Shown here: piece after piece, positions 1 through 6,186 of the stretch
Position numbering within the stretch: position 1 is the first letter of the stretch
Layout of the letters: each line of letters starts with the position of its first letter
Source of the DNA: an uncultured Ruminococcus sp.
GTDB taxonomy: Bacteria > Bacillota > Clostridia > Oscillospirales > Ruminococcaceae
Direction of reading: 5' to 3'
DNA: 6,217 nucleotides
Assembly: GCA_945876155.1 (NCBI GenBank)
Contig: CAMCMW010000097.1
Coordinates: 1-6,217, forward strand
The notes under the pieces: generated by a model
Database searches by the model: none
Told to the model about the DNA's origin: nothing
What the model saw: the letters and a program-made list of their open reading frames with translations, nothing else
Made by a program: the position numbers and the translations under genes

Positions 1-1
1 T

Positions 2-694
2 CTGTGGCTTATCTGCTGTAAGGAAGAAAGCAGGTCTGCCCATTTCGTCAACCTCAGGAGAATTCCAGTAGCTGTGGTCTATATCACCGTCACCCACCTG
101 ATAACAGTGAGCAATAACTGTACCGTCCTCATCACGGAATGTACATTTCATAAGATAATCATTGAAATATCTCAGAATGGTTTCGATATGTTCGTCCTGA
201 CCGGTTTTCACATAACCGTCACGGAATTCGTAATAACCCCAGCCGAGAGTTGCGGCAGAATAGTTTTCCGGCATACCGAATTTTACGTGGTCGCCGGCGT
301 CATGGAAACCGCCTGCAACGTCAACACAGCCGTCACCGTCCGGGTCGAGAATATCCCTGTACTTGTCAATAAATTCCTGTGAAAGGTTAGTTCCGGTAAA
401 ATCATCTGAAATACCAGCAACAAGCTCTACCTTTGCGTCATAGGTATGGCAGTCACCTCGCCACACATAACGATTGTTTTCATCAACTTCTGTACCGCAC
501 ATATTTGCGTCGTAAAAATAAATGGAGTACTGCAATGCACGGGCGAAGTCAATGTCCAGTCCTGAATCGTTTGCCAGTGACTCTTCAAGCTCTCCGGCTG
601 CGTTTACCACAGGTATTGATGCCGGAAAAGTCAGGCATGAGGCAGCGGTACAAAAACTTAATGCAGCCGCTGTCAGTTTTTTTAGCAATTTCAT
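2..694 (-). CDS. Secreted GH9 cellulase (endoglucanase), N-terminal part only
   Basis: This is the start of a family 9 glycoside hydrolase, an inverting enzyme that cuts beta-1,4-glucan chains outside the cell. The gene runs off the left edge, so only 231 residues are visible. Residues 1-32 form a signal peptide: a KLLKK basic start, a hydrophobic core, and a likely cut after VNA or VNAA. The GH9 fold begins near residue 47. Recognisable family signatures are YFYDANMCG (59-67), NRYVWRGDCH (74-83), GGFHDAGDHVKFGMP (128-142) and the QVGDGDIDHSYW segment (199-210). D132 and D135 in DAGDH match the conserved aspartates that position the catalytic water. The catalytic acid lies in the missing C-terminal part. 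No Ig-like or CBM module precedes the catalytic domain. Modules after it, such as a CBM or dockerin, cannot be judged. The ATG at 694 is chosen because AAGGAGG lies 7-8 bases upstream and the signal peptide begins there. Family assignment is firm; endo versus processive action is not decidable. Confidence 0.94.
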   Translation of the reverse strand, partial: MKLLKKLTAAALSFCTAASCLTFPASIPVVNAAGELEESLANDSGLDIDFARALQYSIYFYDANMCGTEVDENNRYVWRGDCHTYDAKVELVAGISDDFTGTNLSQEFIDKYRDILDPDGDGCVDVAGGFHDAGDHVKFGMPENYSAATLGWGYYEFRDGYVKTGQDEHIETILRYFNDYLMKCTFRDEDGTVIAHCYQVGDGDIDHSYWNSPEVDEMGRPAFFLTADKPQ

Positions 695-732
695 ATTGAT
701 TTTCCTCCTTGTTCCAATAATAAACTGTATAT

Positions 733-761
733 ATTGTAGCACATAAAACGTTTAATTTCAA
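733..761 (-). promoter_or_regulatory. Sigma-A-type promoter for the GH9 cellulase
   Basis: Reading the minus strand, TTGAAA (756-761) and TACAAT (733-738) are separated by exactly 17 bases, and TG-C precedes the -10 box, giving an extended -10. The bases just upstream (762-789) are almost all A and T and could act as an UP element. Transcription would begin near 726, leaving a leader of about 30 bases before the ATG at 694. The leader carries the AAGGAGG ribosome binding site. This is a strong housekeeping-type promoter by sequence; no start site has been measured. Confidence 0.75.
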
Positions 762-842
762 GAAAAATATATTTTATTTAAAAATAAAAGCAATACTGCA
801 CAAAACATCACACCGTTATTTGTGTGGTATTACCTGTAAAAG

Positions 843-854
843 TGACAAATGTCA
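843..854. promoter_or_regulatory. Short palindrome TGACA-AA-TGTCA, possible operator
   Basis: A perfect 5-base inverted repeat with a 2-base centre lies about 60-70 bases upstream of the predicted start of the exporter transcript, and upstream of the cellulase promoter on the other strand. A second, wider pair, AAGTGA (840-845) and TCACTT (874-879), surrounds it and reaches the exporter -35 box. Size and position suit a dimeric repressor or activator site, but the arms are short and the region is AT-rich, so chance is not excluded. No regulator gene is nearby to pair with it. Confidence 0.3.
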
Positions 855-876
855 TATAAGATACTGACTTTTTTCA

Positions 877-906
877 CTTACAATTTCCGGCGGTTTGCGG
901 TATACT
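877..906 (+). promoter_or_regulatory. Promoter for the ABC exporter operon
   Basis: TATACT at 901-906 matches the -10 consensus at five of six bases. CTTACA at 877-882, 18 bases upstream, matches the -35 consensus at four of six. Transcription would begin near 913. The ribosome binding site GGAGGAG (924-930) sits 6 bases before the ATG at 937, giving a short leader of about 25 bases. The -35 box is weak and overlaps an inverted repeat half-site, so expression may be regulated. Confidence 0.6.
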
Positions 907-936
907 ATAAACATACCAAATATGGAGGAGAAAGTT

Positions 937-1890
937 ATGGCAAAAACAGTTGTAAAAATAGAAAATCTTGTTAAGCGCTACAAGGATTTGATAGCACTTG
1001 ACCATTTCAGTATTGACATTCATGAGGGCGAAGTTTTCGGACTGCTGGGACCAAATGGTTCGGGCAAGACTACTGCGATAAACTGTCTGCTGTCACTGCT
1101 TACGTTCGACAAAGGAACTGTTGAGGTTTTCGGAGAGAAAATGACTCCCGACAATTACAAGGCAAAAAGTCAGATAGGTGTTATCATGCAGAATGTGGCA
1201 GTTTTCGACGAGCTTACCGTCCGTGAGAATATCGACTATTTCTGCGGTCTCTACATAAAGGATAAAGCCACAAGAAAGCAATACGTTGAAGAGGCAATTG
1301 CATTTGTAGGACTGGAGGACTTTGTGAAGTTCTATCCCAAGAAACTGTCCGGGGGACTTCTTCGCCGTCTGAATATTGCCTGCGGAATTGCCCACAAGCC
1401 TAAACTGATAATTCTTGACGAGCCTACAGTTGCAGTTGACCCACAGAGCAGAAACAAGATACTTGAGGGTATTCAGGAGCTTAACCGAAACGGTGCTACG
1501 ATAATTTACACCTCCCACTATATGGAAGAAGTGGAGCAGATATGCACCCGTATTGCAATTATCGACAAGGGAAAAAATGTTGCAATCGGCACAAAGGACG
1601 AGCTGAAAAAGATGATTCGCAATACGGAGACTGTCACCATTGAAATTATGTCTGTAAGTGAAGAGATAATTGGAAAAATCAATGCTCTGGAACACGTTTA
1701 CGAGACGGATTTTACTGACGGCAAACTTGTTATAAAGTGCAGCGGAGGCAAGCATAATCTTGTAAAAATCCTTGGTATTCTGTCAGAAAATGAGATTTCA
1801 TTCGGCAGAGTTTACTCCGAACTCCCGACGCTTAATGACGTATTCCTTGAAATCACAGGCAAGGAACTTCGTGACAAGGAGGGTCAGTAA
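937..1890 (+). CDS. ABC-2 type exporter, ATP-binding subunit
   Basis: This is the cytoplasmic ATPase of an ABC exporter (317 residues), which drives transport through the two permeases encoded immediately downstream. Motifs in order are Walker A GPNGSGKT (38-45, K44), Q-loop Q85, signature LSGGL (137-141), Walker B LIILDE (157-162, E162 catalytic), D-loop with AVDPQSR (166-172) and H-loop H194. The C-terminal 90 or so residues end in PTLNDVFLEITGKELRD, the accessory tail seen in DrrA/NodI/CcmA-like drug and lipid exporter ATPases. Two positions are not textbook: the signature ends in Leu, not Gln, and the D-loop has VAVD where GLD is usual. Both occur in this exporter subgroup as far as I know, so activity is expected. 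The start at 937 is set by GGAGGAG 6 bases upstream; an in-frame TTG at 895 lies in the promoter, and the ATG at 922 contains the ribosome binding site. The substrate is unknown; a drug, peptide or lipid is possible. Confidence 0.93.
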   Translation: MAKTVVKIENLVKRYKDLIALDHFSIDIHEGEVFGLLGPNGSGKTTAINCLLSLLTFDKGTVEVFGEKMTPDNYKAKSQIGVIMQNVAVFDELTVRENIDYFCGLYIKDKATRKQYVEEAIAFVGLEDFVKFYPKKLSGGLLRRLNIACGIAHKPKLIILDEPTVAVDPQSRNKILEGIQELNRNGATIIYTSHYMEEVEQICTRIAIIDKGKNVAIGTKDELKKMIRNTETVTIEIMSVSEEIIGKINALEHVYETDFTDGKLVIKCSGGKHNLVKILGILSENEISFGRVYSELPTLNDVFLEITGKELRDKEGQ

Positions 1891-3020
1891 TGTTCCGGCA
1901 GATTTTTAAATATGAGTTTATCAATACCATCAGGCAGAAGGAACTGATTTTCTGGATGATGTGTTTCCCGATTATTCTGGGTACTTTTTTCAATCTTGCA
2001 TTCGGCAGTCTTTACGAAAAGAACGAGATATTCACTGAAATTCCGGTTGCCGTTGCAGAAGTAAAGGAAGATTCCGTGTTCAGAGAGGTACTGGACGAGC
2101 TTTCTTCCGGCGAATCACCGCTTTTTACGGTACAGTACACAGACATGGAAAAAGCTGAGGAACTGCTCAAAAATGAGGATATAAAGGGTATCATCTGTGT
2201 TGATGATGAGCTTTCACTGTCTGTTGCAGGAAACGGTCTTGAACAGTCGATTATCAAGTCATTTCTGGAACAGTATGAGGCTCAGAAAACTATCATTACT
2301 GATACAGCAGTTAACAATCCCGATAAACTCCAGGACGTTATCACAGCTCTCTCGGCTGACATAAACTGCATTGAAACCAAAGAACTTTCCGGCGGAAATA
2401 TGGACGAATATGTACAGTATTTCCAGAATCTCATTGCAATGGTTGGTATGTTCGGAACAATGGTTGGATTGTTTGCTGCAACTTCAAACGAAGCCAATCT
2501 TTCGGCAATCGGCGCAAGAAAATGCGTTGCTCCCACACATAAGCTGAAATCTATCGTTGCAAATCTTCTCGCCGCTTTCTGCGCTCAGATAATATGTGTA
2601 TTTATCAGTATCACTTACATAGTGTTTATTCTGAAAATAGATATGGGTGATAAGATACCGATGATTTATCTTTCCGGAGCCTCAGGTTCACTGCTGGGAG
2701 TTTCACTGGGATTTTTAATAGGTTCAATCGGAAGAATGTCAGAGGGCGTGAAAGTGGGAATATCAACGTCGTTTTCAATGTTCTGCTGTTTCCTCAGCGG
2801 TCTTATGGTGGGAAATATGAAAGCTGTAATTAATCAGCATTGCCCGATTGTCAACAAAATCAATCCGGCGGCAGTTATCTCAGATTTGTTCTACTGCCTT
2901 GCCGTTTACGACGATTATTCCCGCTACATGGAAAAAATGGTGACACTGCTCATTATGTCGGCTGTATTCATAACAGGCGGTTTTCTGCTCACAAGGAGGA
3001 AAAAGTATGCAAGTATTTAA
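1890..3020 (+). CDS. ABC-2 type exporter, permease subunit A
   Basis: This is a 376-residue integral membrane subunit of the ABC exporter. It has the ABC2_membrane_3-like layout: one N-terminal helix (about 19-38), a large extracellular loop (about 40-175), then five helices at about 178-198, 222-248, 257-281, 288-308 and 347-367. The segment NPAAVISDLFYCLAVYDDY (325-343), before the last helix, is typical of this permease group. The N-terminal stretch FKYEFINTIRQKE is a usual cytoplasmic coupling start, and the protein ends in a positive RRKK tail. The ATG overlaps the ATPase stop by one base (TAATG), and AAGGAGGG (1876-1883) lies 6 bases upstream, so translation is probably coupled and subunit amounts matched. 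It likely forms a heterodimer with the next gene product. Family placement is secure; substrate is not. Confidence 0.9.
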   Translation: MFRQIFKYEFINTIRQKELIFWMMCFPIILGTFFNLAFGSLYEKNEIFTEIPVAVAEVKEDSVFREVLDELSSGESPLFTVQYTDMEKAEELLKNEDIKGIICVDDELSLSVAGNGLEQSIIKSFLEQYEAQKTIITDTAVNNPDKLQDVITALSADINCIETKELSGGNMDEYVQYFQNLIAMVGMFGTMVGLFAATSNEANLSAIGARKCVAPTHKLKSIVANLLAAFCAQIICVFISITYIVFILKIDMGDKIPMIYLSGASGSLLGVSLGFLIGSIGRMSEGVKVGISTSFSMFCCFLSGLMVGNMKAVINQHCPIVNKINPAAVISDLFYCLAVYDDYSRYMEKMVTLLIMSAVFITGGFLLTRRKKYASI

Positions 3021-4170
3021 AACGTTCATGAAGGTGGCAAAAAAGCGTCTGCACGTTTCCATGATTTATATTATCATATTTATCTCAATCGGAATTGCCA
3101 TGACCTCCACCGCCTCAGATACCAATAATTTTACTGAAACAAAATTAAGCGTCAGCATTACCGACCTTGACAACACCGATGCAAGCCGTGCATTATCAGA
3201 CTACATTGCCAAAAATAACAAAATTGTTGAAGTCGAAAACGATAAGGACGCAATTATGGACGCAGTCTTTTACCGCAGAGCAGACATTATCCTTACTATC
3301 AACGAGGGATACTCCCAGAAACTGGCGAACGGCGAAACGGACGGTCTGTTCAGCGATTACCGTGTTCCCGGCAGTTATTCAGCTGAGTTTTTCGATACCC
3401 AGCTTGACCAGTATATCGGAATGCTTAATGCGTACACCGCCGGAGGTATGTCAGTTGACGAGGCAGCCGCAAAAACTGCGGAGCTTGCAGAAAAGGAAGT
3501 CAGTGTGGAAACTCTGAACTTTTCCGAAAACGCCAACGTTGAATTTGGTGAGAATATCTCCTATTACTACCAGTATTTAGCGTATATCCTTATAGCCGTA
3601 ATGATTTCCGGACTCTGCCCCACACTCCTTGTGATGATGCGCAAAGAGATACGCAGCCGCACAAACTGTTCCTGCGTATCAAATGTTAGTCAGATGGTTC
3701 AGATAGTGCTGGGAACGGTTATTTTTGCAGTGGGAGTTTATCTGCTGCTGACAGTTGCCGCATTTTTCCTGTACCACTCACAGATGTTTAACTCAAAGGG
3801 ACTGCTTGCAATGCTCAACGGCTTTGTATACCTGATTTTTGCCACAATGCTTACAATTCTGATTTCAGTAATAGCGCCGGCTAACAAGGCAGTTGATATG
3901 ATTGGAAATGTAATAAGTCTTGGAATGAGTTTTGTCTGCGGAGTATTCGTTCCTCAGAGCCTCCTCAGCGGTACGGTTCTGAATATCGGTAAATTCCTCC
4001 CGGCATACTGGTACATCAAGGCAAACAATATGCTTGCCGGAAGTAATGGTGAGATTTTCGGTATGGGAAAATACATGACCTGCATAGGAATAGAACTTGC
4101 TTTTTCAATTGCAATGTTCTGTGTTACACTCCTTGTCGCAAAGTCAAAAAGAAGTTCAAAAAGCGTTTGA
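3007..4170 (+). CDS. ABC-2 type exporter, permease subunit B
   Basis: This is the second 387-residue membrane subunit, with the same plan as subunit A: one helix at about 18-34, an extracellular domain at about 36-185, then helices near 187-209, 230-256, 267-290, 297-320 and 357-378, ending in a basic tail (KSKRSSKSV). The outside domain starts with a short strand and a D-x-D turn (SVSITDLDNTDASRAL, 48-63), followed by a segment of the type seen in Pip/YhgE-like and ABC-2 permeases. GLCPTLLVMMRKEIRSRTNCSC, around 202-223, is a cytoplasmic loop between helices 2 and 3. Its ATG lies 14 bases inside the end of subunit A, with AAGGAGG (2993-2999) 7 bases upstream. A and B differ clearly in sequence, so the pore is probably a heterodimer. 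It is the last gene of the operon, followed by a hairpin terminator. Confidence 0.9.
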   Translation: MQVFKTFMKVAKKRLHVSMIYIIIFISIGIAMTSTASDTNNFTETKLSVSITDLDNTDASRALSDYIAKNNKIVEVENDKDAIMDAVFYRRADIILTINEGYSQKLANGETDGLFSDYRVPGSYSAEFFDTQLDQYIGMLNAYTAGGMSVDEAAAKTAELAEKEVSVETLNFSENANVEFGENISYYYQYLAYILIAVMISGLCPTLLVMMRKEIRSRTNCSCVSNVSQMVQIVLGTVIFAVGVYLLLTVAAFFLYHSQMFNSKGLLAMLNGFVYLIFATMLTILISVIAPANKAVDMIGNVISLGMSFVCGVFVPQSLLSGTVLNIGKFLPAYWYIKANNMLAGSNGEIFGMGKYMTCIGIELAFSIAMFCVTLLVAKSKRSSKSV

Positions 4171-4197
4171 TTATTGATTCAGTTTTTTCTCCTTAAA

Positions 4198-4248
4198 CAA
4201 TAATGCCGTGCCTTTGGGTAAGCCAAAAGCACGGCATTTGTATTATTG
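4198..4248. terminator. Bidirectional hairpin terminator between convergent genes
   Basis: AATGCCGTGC (4202-4211) pairs perfectly over ten bases with GCACGGCATT (4229-4238). Inside it, TTTGG (4213-4217) pairs with CCAAA (4223-4227) around a GTAAG loop, leaving one C/A mismatch between the stems. The outer CAAT and ATTG bases can extend the stem across a bulge. The flanks are T-rich in both directions (TTTGTATTATTG on plus, TTATTGTTT on minus) but have no unbroken T run. Its place between the stop codons at 4168-4170 and 4243-4245 makes it the shared end for the exporter operon and the dockerin gene. Confidence 0.85.
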
Positions 4249-6120
4249 ATTTTCAAGATAGTCATTGAAAATATACTTATCTCCGAAATATCCGTTTTCA
4301 ATAAGCATTGTTACAAAATCCTGTACTTCCCCATTGCCCAGCCATGCACACTCACCGCCGAATCTGCAAAGCTCTATCATCTGATATGAGCCGTTTTCGT
4401 CGGTATACAGAGCATAAAGTGTTTCCTGACCCCAGTCGTCAATGCCAAAGTTCCAGCTTTCCATTTTGCAGTCCTTGTACTGGGCGGCGGATTCAGTGAA
4501 ATCAGAAATTTTCTGTAAAATGTCTGAATCCTTAATGAAAAGCTCTTCTGTTCCGGAATTCATTATACGATTTATATCATCTTCCAGTTTCCATTCATAG
4601 CCTTCTTCAATGTCAACTATAACGTTCTCCGCAGTATAACGAGTGCCATTCTGAGTAATGATTCTTTTAAAGTCCTCACTTCCCCAGCCGTTTTCAGACA
4701 TTGTAATCTGATAATCTTCAATCATCAGCACAGGCTTTGTATCAACCTGATTCTGTTCAATCAGCTCACGCCTCATCAGACAGCTGTCAAATACATCAAG
4801 CTTTCCGTCACCGTTCAGATCGGCATTTCTCCAGTTAGAAAGCTTTGTATCAGCCGCATTGACCTGCCACTTCCGGAGCAGTACGGCATCAGCAACACTG
4901 AATGTTTCGTCAGCATTTATATCGCCGTTAACTGTTTTTTTCACCTTGATGTAAATATCTGCAGAATTATTATCGTGCTCTGTTACTTCAAGGTAATCAT
5001 CAGGAAGATAATATCCACGGGGCAGATCAATGTCAATGACTTCGTATTCGGCAACACCAAATCCTCCTGCAAAATCTGATATGTCAATCACAAAAGGATT
5101 CTGTCCGTTGTAGTCCCATTCTGATGTGGGTCCCCAGTTAGTACTCCACCCAAACGAACCGTCATTCAGAATATATTCAACCTCATAGCCGATTTGAAAG
5201 CTGATAGGGTATAACATGGCATCACTGAACTGAATAAGCTTGCCTGTTTCATAGTCAACAACAGACACTCTCTGAGTATTTTCGTCAGGAGCAGTCGTTA
5301 TTTCAGTAATAACTGTGCCGTTTTCGCTGACCTCATAGCTCTTTTCAATTTCACTGACAGTTGAATCTTCAACATCCCATCCCTTTGCGTCCTTCCATAA
5401 AACTTTAACTGTACCGTCTGAAACCGGCTTGTATACTGTAACAGAATGAACAGGACCTCCGCATACCTCAGAATGTGCTACTACCTCAGTACAGTAAGAT
5501 TCTGTAATCTGTTCAATTTCGGCTGTGCCGTCCTGACCCATGAAAAGAGAATAACCAGTTCCGCCGTTACGGTCATAGCAGTATGTAATATAACCGCCAT
5601 GAACAGAAACTATACCGTAATTTTCTTTAAATTCGCTGTACTCCGTTATACAGTCAGGCACCCAGGAGTAAATGTCTGTTTCGGTAATCGTTCCGTCTTC
5701 GTCAACGTAAAAATCGAATGAGTAATCAACAAATGTTGCTGTCTGGAATTTGCGGTTTAAATCCACTTCAAATGTACCATTGGCAAATGGCTTGTAAACC
5801 ACAACTTCATACTTGAAATCGGCTGAATCTTCCGTGTAAGTATTACGGGAAACCTCGGTCATGACATCAGTTGTGGAAACAACCTCATAGGAATATGATT
5901 CGTGGGTGGTTTCGCTGAATAACAGACATACCACACCGTCCTCAATGTGTGTTGCACCGTAAGTGTTTTCAAACTCCAGTGCCTCTGAAAAACTTTCGGG
6001 AACCCAGTCCGGATTGGAATCTGCCAGTATATCACCGGCGGATACTGACGTTCCTGCAACTGGTATGGCAGAAAGGCACATAACCGCTGCCGACACCACA
6101 GCCAACAATTTTTTCTTCAT
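4243..6120 (-). CDS. Secreted dockerin protein with duplicated N-terminal module and unassigned C-terminal domain
   Basis: This 625-residue exported protein probably attaches to a cellulosome scaffoldin through its dockerin. Residues 1-28 are a signal peptide (KKK start, hydrophobic core, likely cut after VSA). Residues 39-150 and 153-276 are two copies of one module, each opening with WVP and EF..(N)YG, followed by YKP...GT and then GT.(I)TE. Residues 277-395 resemble a prealbumin-like module: a DYETGKLI start, a W-rich middle and LPRGYYLP near the end. The type I dockerin spans 398-455, with two intact calcium loops: D400/N402/D404/D411 and D434/N436/D438/D445, joined by the K-W...W linker usual in Ruminococcus. 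Residues 458-625 match no family I know and contain three cysteines (552, 585, 591). No glycosidase, esterase or lyase motif is visible, so it may bind substrate or have a new activity. The start at 6120 is supported by GGAGGT 5 bases upstream and the signal peptide. The dockerin is certain; other roles are open. Confidence 0.9.
   Translation of the reverse strand: MKKKLLAVVSAAVMCLSAIPVAGTSVSAGDILADSNPDWVPESFSEALEFENTYGATHIEDGVVCLLFSETTHESYSYEVVSTTDVMTEVSRNTYTEDSADFKYEVVVYKPFANGTFEVDLNRKFQTATFVDYSFDFYVDEDGTITETDIYSWVPDCITEYSEFKENYGIVSVHGGYITYCYDRNGGTGYSLFMGQDGTAEIEQITESYCTEVVAHSEVCGGPVHSVTVYKPVSDGTVKVLWKDAKGWDVEDSTVSEIEKSYEVSENGTVITEITTAPDENTQRVSVVDYETGKLIQFSDAMLYPISFQIGYEVEYILNDGSFGWSTNWGPTSEWDYNGQNPFVIDISDFAGGFGVAEYEVIDIDLPRGYYLPDDYLEVTEHDNNSADIYIKVKKTVNGDINADETFSVADAVLLRKWQVNAADTKLSNWRNADLNGDGKLDVFDSCLMRRELIEQNQVDTKPVLMIEDYQITMSENGWGSEDFKRIITQNGTRYTAENVIVDIEEGYEWKLEDDINRIMNSGTEELFIKDSDILQKISDFTESAAQYKDCKMESWNFGIDDWGQETLYALYTDENGSYQMIELCRFGGECAWLGNGEVQDFVTMLIENGYFGDKYIFNDYLENQ
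5293..6006 (-). repeat. Tandem protein-level repeat, two modules of about 115-125 residues
   Basis: Residues 39-150 and 153-276 of the dockerin protein align with each other. In the first 32 residues of each copy I count 9 ungapped identities (W, V, P, E, E, F, Y, G, G). The later anchors YKP-GT (109-116 and 230-237) and GT-I/V-TE (143-147 and 268-273) keep the same order, with spacing drifting by 7-11 residues. The copies have diverged strongly, so this is an old duplication. The cysteines are not conserved between copies. Confidence 0.75.
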
Positions 6121-6156
6121 CGCATACCTCCGTTTTCAAAAATTTTGTGTGAATAA

Positions 6157-6186
6157 ATTATAATTTAATTGTAAGTTGTACTTACA
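6157..6186 (-). promoter_or_regulatory. Putative promoter and operator of the dockerin gene
   Basis: On the minus strand a perfect TATAAT (6157-6162) lies 36 bases before the start codon. No good -35 box sits 16-18 bases upstream of it. That space is instead filled by an interrupted palindrome, TGTAAGT-TGT-ACTTACA (6170-6186), with seven perfectly paired bases per arm. This suggests either an activator-dependent promoter or a repressor site over the -35 region. The ribosome binding site GGAGGT (6126-6131) follows, 5 bases before the ATG. Promoter position is inferred from sequence only. Confidence 0.5.

Noticed and set aside
318..346. DPDGDGCVD in the cellulase (residues 117-125) as a dockerin or EF-hand
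   Set aside because: Only one such loop is present, it is embedded in the GH9 domain directly before the GGFHDAGDH motif, and a similar acidic stretch is usual there in this family.
74..382. Open frame on the plus strand inside the cellulase region
   Set aside because: It is antisense to the GH9 gene, whose minus-strand translation shows clear family motifs. The plus-strand frame has no ribosome binding site and low-complexity, Val/Thr-rich content. The frames at 433-699 and 522-746 are the same kind of shadow.
635..637. Cys20 of the cellulase signal peptide as a lipoprotein attachment site
   Set aside because: The preceding AAS is a poor lipobox without Leu at -3, and a better type I cut site (VNA or VNAA) follows the hydrophobic region.
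895..936. Upstream TTG (895) or ATG (922) as the ATPase start
   Set aside because: The TTG precedes the predicted -10 box and lies outside the transcript. The ATG at 922 overlaps the GGAGGAG ribosome binding site that correctly serves the ATG at 937.
1093..1755. 220-codon minus-strand open frame within the ATPase gene
   Set aside because: It is fully antisense to an ABC ATPase with all motifs intact and resembles no protein family. The long frame follows from codon bias on the other strand.
3167..3517. 116-codon plus-strand frame inside permease B
   Set aside because: It overlaps in another frame a permease with well-formed helices, has no ribosome binding site and has a Thr/Ser/Gln-rich composition typical of a shifted frame.
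5446..5721. Plus-strand frames inside the dockerin gene (also 4308-4499 and 5963-6163)
   Set aside because: They are antisense to the dockerin protein's repeat modules and lack initiation signals and recognisable domains.
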